A stretch of DNA of 64,000 nucleotides from Mesorhizobium sp. CU3 (GTDB lineage Bacteria; Pseudomonadota; Alphaproteobacteria; Rhizobiales; Rhizobiaceae), in NCBI RefSeq assembly GCF_006442965.1, contig NZ_VFWX01000003.1, positions 248,001 to 312,000 on the forward strand. Direction: 5' to 3'. The translations under genes and the position numbers were made by a program. The notes below the pieces were generated by a model. That model did no database searches. It saw only the letters and a program-made list of their open reading frames with translations, and was not told the DNA's origin. Within the stretch, counting starts at the first letter, position 1; every line of letters begins with the position of its first letter. Shown in pieces: positions 44,829-52,607 of the stretch.

Positions 44829-46082
44829 TCAGCCGGAGAATTCGGCCGCAGCGAGTGCCAACAGAAGTGTGGGAAGCATGACGACCGCTCCGATTTTCAG
44901 GAACATTGCGCCGCTGATGTCGTGGCCCTCGCGGCGCAAGGCCGTCAGCCAGAGAATGGTCGCCAGAGAGCCGGTGATCGACAGGTTGGGCCCGATGTCA
45001 ACGCCGACCAGAACCGCCTTTGCGATATGATCGGACACACCAGCCGTCTGCACGGCCGTTCCGGCAACCAGCCCAACGGGCAGGTTGTTGGCGAGGTTGC
45101 TGCCGACCGCGACGGCGATGGCGGCGCCCCACGCGGTTGCGGAAACCGATTGGCTTGCCAGTTGGTGAAGGAGGTCAGCAACCCATCCGAGAAGCCCAGT
45201 CTGCTTCAGGGCTTCGACCAGAATGAAGAGGCCGGCGACCAAGGGCAGCACACCCCATGAGATGTCCTTCACGATCGGCCAGGGGCTTTTGCGTTCGACG
45301 GCCAGGATGAGCAGGGTTGTGGCCGTGGCGGCAATCGCTGTCGGTGCTCCGAGTTGCATGTCCAATGCCGAAGCACCCATCAACGCTAACGCCGTCAATG
45401 CGATGCCAACTGCTGCGAGCTTTGCGGACGCCTTCAAAGGAGGAGTAGAAATATCCGAAGTGACCTGTTGGTCGATGCGCTTCCGCTGCGACCAGGCCAG
45501 CAAAAAGTAGGTCGCGACAATCGACACGATCGAAGGAAGAAGATAGCGCGGCAGCCAGTCCAGCAGCGGCGGCATGGCCTTGCCGTAGATAACAAGATTG
45601 GCCGGGTTGGAGATCGGAAGAACAAACGATGCCGCGTTCGCGATGAAGGCGCAAATGAGTAGAAAGGGAATGGGGTCCTTCACCTTCGCCGTACGAACGG
45701 CAGCCGCGACAGCCGGCGTCAGGACCACGGCCGTTGCATCGTTGGACAGAAAGATCGTGACGACCGTTCCAACGATATAGGTCAGAAGGAACAGACGCCT
45801 TGCCGAACCCTTTGCCTGTTGGGTTGCCCAGGCAGCAAGCCAATCGAACAACCCCTCGACGCGCGCTACTTCGGAAAGCAGCATCATGCCGGCCAGAAAG
45901 AGATATACGTCGGCGCCCTGCTCTATTCCGGTCCAGGCTGTGCCGGGTGTGATCAGCTGAGCCGCGAGCAAAACAAGTGCCCCCGCCACTGCCCAGACCC
46001 ATTCCGGCCATGCGAGAGGGCGTAGGATGACGCCTGCCGTAGTCAAGCCACTGATCGTCCAAATCGCGGTATTTGCGTACAT
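44829..46082 (-). CDS. ArsB/NhaD superfamily permease (arsenical pump-like)
   Basis: A 417-residue protein with about 11-12 membrane segments. The ArsB-type blocks are FLSNDATAVVLTPAVAAAVR, CAFIANAASFVLPISNPANL and SNLANNLPVGLVAGTA. ArsB extrudes arsenite, and relatives carry other anions. No arsR, arsC or arsH is near, so arsenite is only one candidate. Uniquely it is placed between a two-component system and an RND pump in one operon, 24 bases after the kinase stop. Confidence 0.85.
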   Translation of the reverse strand: MYANTAIWTISGLTTAGVILRPLAWPEWVWAVAGALVLLAAQLITPGTAWTGIEQGADVYLFLAGMMLLSEVARVEGLFDWLAAWATQQAKGSARRLFLLTYIVGTVVTIFLSNDATAVVLTPAVAAAVRTAKVKDPIPFLLICAFIANAASFVLPISNPANLVIYGKAMPPLLDWLPRYLLPSIVSIVATYFLLAWSQRKRIDQQVTSDISTPPLKASAKLAAVGIALTALALMGASALDMQLGAPTAIAATATTLLILAVERKSPWPIVKDISWGVLPLVAGLFILVEALKQTGLLGWVADLLHQLASQSVSATAWGAAIAVAVGSNLANNLPVGLVAGTAVQTAGVSDHIAKAVLVGVDIGPNLSITGSLATILWLTALRREGHDISGAMFLKIGAVVMLPTLLLALAAAEFSG

Positions 46083-46106
46083 TGCTTCTCGTTTGCTTTG
46101 TTCAAA

Positions 46107-47492
46107 TCAGAGCCGCCTGGGGAGGCTGATCCTGACCCGCAAGCCACCGAGCTTGGCAGCTGTCAGAAGCACAAGATCGCCGCCATAAAGCTGCGTCAGT
46201 TCCGACGCGATCGGCAGGCCGAAGCCATATCCAGGTGCGGCCTCGTCAATCCGCTTTCCCGGGCGCAGGACCTCTGGGATCGCGGCAGCGTCCAGGCCGG
46301 GACCGTCGTCGTCGATCTCGATGATCACCTGTCGTTGATCTGTACTGACGCCCAACGCAACGCGCGACCCGGCCCACTTGCTGGCATTGTCGAGGACGTT
46401 GCCAAAAATCTCGTCGAAATCCTGGGCTTCGACAGCCACGGCGACATCGTTCAGGACCTGGACCTCATAGCTGAGGTGCCGGTCACGATAGATGGTCGCC
46501 ATCATGTTCGTGATATCGCCAAGCCTCTCGGAAACGTTTGTAGAGGTTCGCGCCGGACCGGCCAGTGCAGCCACTCGAGCGCGCGCAAGGTGGTGACGGA
46601 TAAGCCGCTCCATGAGCTCGAGCTGGGCGCGCATCGACGCCGACCCCTCTTCCATGGAGCTTTCCAAGCCGAGACTGAGTGAGGCCAACGGCGTCTTGAG
46701 ACCATGAGCAAGGTTGGCGACGTGGCGTCGGGCGCGGGCCAGCCCTTCCGCATTTTCGGTCAGGAGACTATTGACCTCTTCAACCAGAGGGATGACCTCG
46801 ATTGGCTGATCCTTTGGAACGGTGGTGCGCGTTCCTGCTCGTACATCGGCAAGGTCCGCGCGTAGCCGGGCAAGCGGCCGTAGGCCGAGCCGAACCTGGG
46901 CCAGCATGGCGCCAACCAGCAGAATTCCAAGGACGGCCAGTGCTGCTGCAAGGGGAAACAGGGCTTCACGCAACGGAGCATAGATCGCCGTGTATGGCGC
47001 CGTGGCTGCGATGGTCAAAGTCCCATTCCCAAATGGGACGTCAAGGATGCGCCAATGCAGATACTCACCCCCCGCAGTCGGGCCATCTGCCGGACGTGGT
47101 CGGCCGAACGACCGGATTGCTCCCAGCCATTCGGAGAGGCCAGAAAGTTGGTGAAGCGGGCCCGTCGGCTTCGGGGGTGGGATCGGGACATTGTCGCGCA
47201 TGGATGGCGACGCAAGTCGCCCGCCCTGCCCCACAATCTGCCAGGTCCAACCTGAACCCGCGCGATCAAATGGAGGGCCGCTCAATGCCGGGCCTACTGC
47301 AAGGCGCCCTGTGCCATCTCTCGTCAGGGCGCTCGAAAGGGCCGCGATCTGCGCATCGAGGCGCTGATCGATTTGCCCGATGACAAACCGTTCGAGGATG
47401 ATTGCGATGGCAATGCCGGCAATGACGAGCGCGGCCACCATCCCCACGATGGCCGCCAAACGCAACCTTCCGGCGAGCGAACGCGGCATCAT
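46107..47492 (-). CDS. Sensor histidine kinase (PhoQ-like)
   Basis: A 461-residue kinase. Two membrane helices (about 12-32 and 178-200) flank a periplasmic sensor of some 145 residues. A HAMP-like linker precedes the H-box LAHGLKTPLASL. The N-box is IFGNVLDNASKWAG, with G-boxes DDDGPGLD and GYGFGLPIA. It phosphorylates the regulator encoded upstream (ATGA overlap). Signal unknown; PhoQ relatives sense cations, acid or peptides. Confidence 0.92.
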   Translation of the reverse strand: MMPRSLAGRLRLAAIVGMVAALVIAGIAIAIILERFVIGQIDQRLDAQIAALSSALTRDGTGRLAVGPALSGPPFDRAGSGWTWQIVGQGGRLASPSMRDNVPIPPPKPTGPLHQLSGLSEWLGAIRSFGRPRPADGPTAGGEYLHWRILDVPFGNGTLTIAATAPYTAIYAPLREALFPLAAALAVLGILLVGAMLAQVRLGLRPLARLRADLADVRAGTRTTVPKDQPIEVIPLVEEVNSLLTENAEGLARARRHVANLAHGLKTPLASLSLGLESSMEEGSASMRAQLELMERLIRHHLARARVAALAGPARTSTNVSERLGDITNMMATIYRDRHLSYEVQVLNDVAVAVEAQDFDEIFGNVLDNASKWAGSRVALGVSTDQRQVIIEIDDDGPGLDAAAIPEVLRPGKRIDEAAPGYGFGLPIASELTQLYGGDLVLLTAAKLGGLRVRISLPRRL

Positions 47493-48160
47493 TGCCGTGA
47501 CGCACTCGCGGTCAACCGGTAACCGAGCCCGCGAACCGTCTCGATAAGGTCATGACCGATCTTGCGCCGCAGCCTGGCGATGATCACCTCGAGCGAATTG
47601 GAGTCAACTTCGGCATCACCGTCGTAAACGCGATCGAGGAGATCCATCCGTCCTACCACGATCTCCTTGCGCATGATGAGGCTGGACAGGACGCGCCACT
47701 CCAGCCCCGTCAACTTCAACGGCAAGCCATCCAGTTCAAACGTGCCCAATTGCGCATCGAAGGCGATCGGGCCGCAGACGACGCGCGTACGGGCATGTCC
47801 TGCTGCGCGGCGGACCAAAGCGCGCATGCGCATAATCAGTTCCTCGGTGCGAAAGGGCTTGGTAAGATAGTCGTCCGCGCCGGCCTTGAAGCCTTCAACT
47901 TTCTCCGACCAACCGTCACGGGCGGTCAGGATCAGAACAGGCAGAGCCCGCCCGGCATCGCGCCACGCTTTCAGGACGACGCTGCCGTCGACTTTCGGCA
48001 GCCCGAGGTCAAGAACGGCAATGTCGTAAGCGCCCGTTTCGCCGAGATGCTGGCCGTCCTCGCCATTACGGGCAATGTCGACGACGAAGTTTTCCTGGCG
48101 CAGCGCGTCGGCGAGTTGCGTCGCGATCGACCGGTCGTCCTCGACAAGCAGCACTTTCAT
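47489..48160 (-). CDS. OmpR/PhoP family response regulator
   Basis: A 223-residue regulator: receiver with acidic pair at 8-9, phospho-acceptor Asp51 (VLDLGLPKVDG) and Lys101 (YLTKPF), and a C-terminal winged helix (LTGLEWRVLSSLI, VIIARLRRKIG). First gene of the five-gene efflux operon. The divergent OB-fold gene shares its promoter region, which has TTCAGG repeats. Confidence 0.94.
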   Translation of the reverse strand: MKVLLVEDDRSIATQLADALRQENFVVDIARNGEDGQHLGETGAYDIAVLDLGLPKVDGSVVLKAWRDAGRALPVLILTARDGWSEKVEGFKAGADDYLTKPFRTEELIMRMRALVRRAAGHARTRVVCGPIAFDAQLGTFELDGLPLKLTGLEWRVLSSLIMRKEIVVGRMDLLDRVYDGDAEVDSNSLEVIIARLRRKIGHDLIETVRGLGYRLTASASRQ

Positions 48161-48209
48161 CCGAGCCTCATTCTCCTATCCGGCTGGTAGGCTTGCCACC
48201 TTAACTGGA

Positions 48210-48241
48210 CCTGAACGGCGCGGTTCAGGGTGGGTTTCAGG
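48210..48241. promoter_or_regulatory. Inverted and direct TTCAGG repeats between the regulator and OB-fold genes
   Basis: CCTGAAC-GGCGCG-GTTCAGG (48210-48229) is a perfect inverted repeat of 7-bp arms, and a third half-site GTTTCAGG follows at 48234. Location in the divergent gap suggests the response-regulator box, although a hairpin in the 5' UTR is also possible. Confidence 0.5.
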
Positions 48242-48285
48242 CCCTGGCCTAAAAGCGGTTCCATCCCAACCAGAAGGACAGGACC

Positions 48286-48777
48286 ATGAAAAATACCCCC
48301 GAGAACGAAACGGCCCCCGAAGTGGTTGCTGAAAAACGTCGGCCTTACCTGACGAGTGTTTTCGGCGCCGGCCTTATCGCATTTGGCCTTGTGGCGGGCG
48401 CTGGAGCGACGCTTTTGGCTGTCCCGCGAGCAGATGTTGTCTTGCTGCAGCCAACGTCGATCGGCTCACTCGCGCCATACAGCACGGTCGCGGTAAAAGG
48501 CAAGGTTGCGGAGGTATTCGGCAACAAGTTCGTTATCGAGGACGGCACCGGCCGCGCATTGGTTGAAACCGGCCCACGTGGCGACAACGCCAAGCTGGTT
48601 GCGGCTGGTGAAACCCTCACGGTTCAGGGCCATTTCGATGACGGGTTCATCCATGGCGATTTGCTTGTTCATGCGGACGGACATGCCGAGAGCCTGAAGC
48701 CCCCGCGACCGGGTCCGCGTGGCCTCGTGGATCGGCTGCGCGAGCCAGAGTTGGGTCCAGCGGCTCCCGGTGCATAA
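48286..48777 (+). CDS. Membrane-anchored OB-fold protein, YgiW/CcmE-like
   Basis: A 163-residue protein. One N-terminal membrane segment (FGAGLIAFGLVAGAGATLL) is followed by a periplasmic OB-fold strand series: TVAVKGKVAEVFGNKFVIED, GRALVETGP, ETLTVQGHFDDGFIHGD. Proteins of the YgiW/YdeI type are often under PhoPQ/QseBC-like two-component control and affect stress tolerance. It is divergent from the regulator gene, fitting that pattern. Start has AGAAGGACAGG upstream. Confidence 0.72.
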   Translation: MKNTPENETAPEVVAEKRRPYLTSVFGAGLIAFGLVAGAGATLLAVPRADVVLLQPTSIGSLAPYSTVAVKGKVAEVFGNKFVIEDGTGRALVETGPRGDNAKLVAAGETLTVQGHFDDGFIHGDLLVHADGHAESLKPPRPGPRGLVDRLREPELGPAAPGA

Positions 48778-49495
48778 CAGGATCGCAAAGTAGGATATTC
48801 GTCGCCCCGATGTTCGTCCGTTCTTGGGGCGACGATTGTCACCCTTGTCAGCTATAGGCGCAAAGCTGCGATTTGTGCCATGCAACAAGGAGACGCCGGC
48901 AGGTTGCGGGCGGCGAAGGCTTCGAGGTCAATCGCCCGCAAGCATGGTATCATCGGTTATACACCAGCGGATCGGCAACGACCGCGAAAAGCTCAATGCC
49001 AGTGCGCAGAGACTAGGAAAATAAGCTGCGCGTCGGCTTATCGCGTTGGACAATCCGGTTGGTAAGAGCAGTTCGCTGAGGAAGTCAGTGTCGTATGATC
49101 TCGCAATCAAAGGGTCTTCACCGCTACGAAGCCCGCCTCAAGCGGCGGGGCTAAACTCGCGCCCATCTTTGCAGGGCACGATACATTTCTTCACCTCGTT
49201 CCGGGCCGCGATAGTGATTCCCAACGCCAACGAAGATGCACAGTGCCCGCCATTTGGCGACGACCCGCGAAATGTCTGCAAAACGCGCAGCACACCGACG
49301 CGGCGCGACCAAGACAGCCGCGTACGCGTCCTATGAAGGGCGAGGACACCGAGGGAACCACGTCGTGGACACGCCGAACGCGATGCCCGGGCGCGACCCG
49401 GACCAGTTCGACGCAACACGCCTGGTCGCTGATATTGCCTGGCAGCGACGGAAGCAAGGCTTGCAGCGGGAGCTTGGGGCCACCATCTCGGCAGG
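48778..49495. other. Stretch of about 720 bases without a supported gene
   Basis: Codon-poor DNA at the border of the efflux cargo. An inverted repeat AGCCCGCC/GGCGGGGCT sits at 49121-49144 just after a minus-strand frame end reading KDGREFSPAA, perhaps a gene-end remnant. A plus-strand frame at 49272-49499 (start MSAKRAAHRRGATKTAAYAS) has no start signal or known motif, and I do not call it. Confidence 0.35.
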
Positions 49496-49678
49496 TTAGT
49501 GACGCCGCTTGTGCGGCTTTTTTTTCAATCGCTCCATGAGTTCGCGCAGCTGATCAGGAAGCCAACCTTCAATTTTGAACAGAGGCAGACTTCGCAAGTA
49601 TCGACGCATCATCTTGTTGGAAAACTGCCTTCGCAGGAGCGCGGCAAGTCTATCGTTTTTGGGTGGACATTGCGGCAT
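49496..49678 (-). CDS. Small basic hypothetical protein
   Basis: A 60-residue protein: MPQCPPKNDRLAALLRRQFS, then MMRRYLRSLPLFKIEGWLPD and a basic end LKKKPHKRRH. Not recognised. It follows a small membrane protein by 31 bases on the same strand. AAAGGAC lies upstream at a long spacing, so the start is not certain. Confidence 0.45.
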   Translation of the reverse strand: MPQCPPKNDRLAALLRRQFSNKMMRRYLRSLPLFKIEGWLPDQLRELMERLKKKPHKRRH

Positions 49679-49709
49679 GGCGACCAGCGTCCTTTTGCTG
49701 ACAACTCGG

Positions 49710-49913
49710 CTAATTTCTCTTGGTTCCGCGCGTATCTCTAATGTGGCTTCGCTCGTGCGGATCGATTTCCCGGACGATCTCGGAAGCTTCTCCGTCATAT
49801 TCGTCGGCGCGCACCACCGTGAGTGTTCCGTCGCCGGCGCGGAAGATGACGATGCTGACCATCAGGCTGGTGGCGAGGCTGAAGGCGAAGGCGTTGGCTT
49901 CCATGAGGGACAT
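49710..49913 (-). CDS. Small single-pass membrane protein
   Basis: A 67-residue protein with a membrane helix close to the N-terminus (EANAFAFSLATSLMVSIVIF) and an acidic soluble tail (TVVRADEYDGEASEIVREID). GGAG stands 8 bases before the ATG at 49913. Function unknown; the position beside DUF2493 suggests an accessory ICE gene. Confidence 0.5.
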   Translation of the reverse strand: MSLMEANAFAFSLATSLMVSIVIFRAGDGTLTVVRADEYDGEASEIVREIDPHERSHIRDTRGTKRN

Positions 49914-50262
49914 TTTTCCGGCTCCTGTTCTGGAAGCGGGGAGCGATCCCCGCGTGACAGGCGCCCGATGTGTCCGGCCGAGGGCCGCAATCACCGTGGA
50001 GGCAAGGCCGAAAACGGCGGCACGCTTGCGTAGTCCGACCCTTTACGGGTTGATGGCACCAGGCCCTCGTACCGGACCAAGGAATTGCGCCGACAAACGC
50101 GGCGATCGGTTCCCTGGTCTCCATTCTCAGGACGAGATGAGATCTCGTGGTCTGCCGCCTCGCGTTCATCGACGCCAGATCGGCAGGAGCAGTCGTCCGA
50201 ACGCGCCGACAGCGACGGAACTCAGAACCAAATGCCTTGAGACGATTGGGCTGGTGGCTCCT
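49914..50262. other. Intergenic gap before the DUF2493 gene
   Basis: About 350 bases with no supported gene, repeat or terminator. Confidence 0.4.
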
Positions 50263-51192
50263 TCACGCGGCGCCGAACTTCATCACCGGAATGCCGAGCC
50301 TGCGAGCCTTGTCGGCGAGGTTGTCCTGAATGCCGGAGCCGGGAAAATGAATGACGCCAATCGGCAAGCTGTCGAGCATGGCGTCGTTGCGCTTGAAGGG
50401 CGCGGCCTTGGCATGCCTGGTCCAGTCGGGTTTGAAGGCAATCTGTGGCACCTTGCGGCTGTGAGCCCATTTGGCCGCTATCAACTCGGCACCTTTTGGT
50501 GATCCGCCGTGGAGCAGGACCATGTCCGGATGCTTGCTATGGACCTGGTCGAGTTTGGCCCAGATCAGCCGATGATCGTTGAAATCGAGCCCTCCGGTGA
50601 AGGCGACTTTCGGTCCGGGCGGCAGCAGCACCTGAGCGTCTGCATGCTTCCTCGCGGCAACGAAATCCCGGCTGTCGATCATTGCCGCGGTCAGGTTGCG
50701 ATGGTTGACGACGGATCCCGAACGCGGGCGCCAGATCGAGTGGGTGTGACGCTCGTAATGCTCGGCGGCCTGGTCGCGCATCAATTCGAAGGCGTTGCGG
50801 CGTTCGAGCAGCGTCTGACCTTGGGCGATGAGGCGCTCGAGCTCGACCGACTTGACCTCGGATCCGTCCTGCTCGCGCTGCAGTCGCTGCTGGCCGAGTT
50901 CGTTTTCATCGAGCTCGCGTTCGATCCGCTTGGTCGCGCGATGGAACAGATTGACCGTACCCCACAGCAGCTCCTCGAGGTCGGGTTCAAGGCGTGTGTC
51001 GGCCATCGCCACCACGAGAGCGTCGAAGATGTCGGCGATGCTGGCTGCCACGACACGGCCCTCGGGAAGCGGGCGCGGATCTGGTTCGTCGTCGAAGGGA
51101 CGGTAGCCGTAGAGCTGAAGCTCCTGAAGGACGTGGTCCATGGGTGATGATGCGGGCTGCGGCTCATAATCGGTATCGTGCTCGGAGCTCAT
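50263..51192 (-). CDS. DUF2493 (SLOG-fold) family protein
   Basis: A 309-residue protein. The C-terminal half is a YspA/cpYpsA-like SLOG domain (KVAFTGGLDFNDHRLIWAKL, MVLLHGGSPKGAELIAAKWA), a Rossmann-like fold proposed to bind nucleotides or nucleotide-derived signals. The N-terminal half has a charged coiled region (ELDENELGQQRLQREQDG). A standard accessory gene of alphaproteobacterial ICEs and plasmids, function unknown. Confidence 0.85.
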   Translation of the reverse strand: MSSEHDTDYEPQPASSPMDHVLQELQLYGYRPFDDEPDPRPLPEGRVVAASIADIFDALVVAMADTRLEPDLEELLWGTVNLFHRATKRIERELDENELGQQRLQREQDGSEVKSVELERLIAQGQTLLERRNAFELMRDQAAEHYERHTHSIWRPRSGSVVNHRNLTAAMIDSRDFVAARKHADAQVLLPPGPKVAFTGGLDFNDHRLIWAKLDQVHSKHPDMVLLHGGSPKGAELIAAKWAHSRKVPQIAFKPDWTRHAKAAPFKRNDAMLDSLPIGVIHFPGSGIQDNLADKARRLGIPVMKFGAA

Positions 51193-51548
51193 GGTGGCTT
51201 GCCTTCGTGGGATCAGCCGCGCCCATCGCGGCCTTCATGGCGACGAAGGCGATGGACGATCCGGACTTGCATCCGAAGCGTCAGCGAAGGGCCGCAACGG
51301 CAGTGGAGGATGGCGAAGCCAGGCTATTTTGCCTCGCGATGGAAAGGCCAGAAGACGGGGTCCCGCGCGGCCCGCCGCGTGGGGTGGCAAGGGCCACCGG
51401 AAAATAGCCGGGCGCAGCCATTGCCTGTCCGGACCGGCCGGCGCCCGATCGCCCTCTGGAAGGCCGTGGGCCGGCCCTCGTCCCAGCAAAGGTCCCCCTG
51501 CGCATCGAGCGACGCATCGCCAGCATGCCACTCCCTTCCCCTTTCCGG
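51193..51548 (-). other. GC-rich noncoding leader of the DUF2493 gene
   Basis: 356 bases without a gene. On the minus strand GCCTTC-GTCGCCAT-GAAGGC forms a perfect 6-bp hairpin about 40 bases before the start codon, and CCACGAAGGC just before the gene could compete with it. No terminator follows the DUF2493 end of the upstream Toprim gene. Confidence 0.4.
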
Positions 51549-52607
51549 TCAGGCCGCCAGCGTCATGAAGCGTTCGACATCTTGCGCCGCGATCTGGACC
51601 CGCAGGATCCCCCTCAGGGCATCGGCGCCGAGCAGACGCAGATCCTCGTTGAAATCTCCTAGCCGCGGCGTCAGAACCATAGCCTCGATACCGGCCGCGT
51701 TGGTGCGTTCAATAAGGGTTGCCACTGCGCCCTCGCCTGCCGGATCATTGTCACGGGCGATGTAGAGCCGCCGTAAGGTGTCAGGGAACAGGATTGCGGA
51801 CAGATGCGCCGCCGACAGGGCCGCGAGTGCCGGCATGGCGGGCAGGACAGTGCGTTGCGACAGCATGGTCTCGATGCCTTCGCCGGCGGCCATGACATCG
51901 CAGCAGCCGCCGAAGCGGACTGCGTGTCCAAGCAGTTCGCCCATGGCCCGTCTCGGTGTGTCGATCGGAGCGCGGCCGAGATGGGCCTCGCTGAATCCGC
52001 CAGGATCGAGCCAGGTGCGGTGGGCGCCGGTGAGCTTGCCTTTCAGATCGGTGACCGTCGCGATCATTGCCGGCCATGTTTCGGTCGGGCCGTGCTCCGG
52101 ACGGTAATAGCAGCGCGGATGACACCGAAGGCACCCGGTCTCGTGCATGGCTGTAATCGCACGCGCGCGCAGATACGTCTCCACAAGCGTTCCTGGTATC
52201 GGACGCGACATGGAGACCAGCCGCCGCGCCGCTTCGGCGGAGCCGCCGGCCGCGGGAACGGCCTGGATCCTGCGCTCGTGCGGTTCGCTCGTCGGCTGGG
52301 GCATGGACAGAAAGCGGCGCGCCTCGTCGGACACGTCCTTGAAGTCGGCCAGGCCAAGCGATTCGCGGATGACATCCAGCAGATCGCCATGCTCGCCGGT
52401 GGCGGCGTCAGTCCACTTCCCGGCGGCGCCCCTGCCGGAATCCGATCCCTTGAGACGGACAAACATCGAGCGCCCCGGCGCATTGCGGGCATCGCCAACC
52501 AGCCAGTAGCGGCCCTCGCGGCGACCATTGGAAAGGTAGCGGCGGCAAACCGCCTCCGCCCCTTGGGCGAGACGGCTTGCCAGTTCGGACGCATCGCGAG
52601 ACGGCAT
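51549..52607 (-). CDS. DUF7146/Toprim-domain primase-like protein
   Basis: A 352-residue protein. The N-terminal region (ASELASRLAQGAEAVCRRYL, GKWTDAATGEHGDLLDVIRE) matches the DUF7146 domain. A zinc-knuckle-like CLRCHPRCYY follows. A Toprim domain ends the protein, with the catalytic Glu in MAAGEGIETML and DxD-like LYIARDNDPAGE. Likely a primase-type enzyme that helps replication or strand conversion of the element. The ATG shares one base with the stop of the helicase gene. Confidence 0.85.
   Translation of the reverse strand: MPSRDASELASRLAQGAEAVCRRYLSNGRREGRYWLVGDARNAPGRSMFVRLKGSDSGRGAAGKWTDAATGEHGDLLDVIRESLGLADFKDVSDEARRFLSMPQPTSEPHERRIQAVPAAGGSAEAARRLVSMSRPIPGTLVETYLRARAITAMHETGCLRCHPRCYYRPEHGPTETWPAMIATVTDLKGKLTGAHRTWLDPGGFSEAHLGRAPIDTPRRAMGELLGHAVRFGGCCDVMAAGEGIETMLSQRTVLPAMPALAALSAAHLSAILFPDTLRRLYIARDNDPAGEGAVATLIERTNAAGIEAMVLTPRLGDFNEDLRLLGADALRGILRVQIAAQDVERFMTLAA

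Noticed and set aside
49272..49499. Plus-strand frame MSAKRAAHRRG...
   Set aside because: No ribosome-binding site and no recognisable family; left as unassigned.
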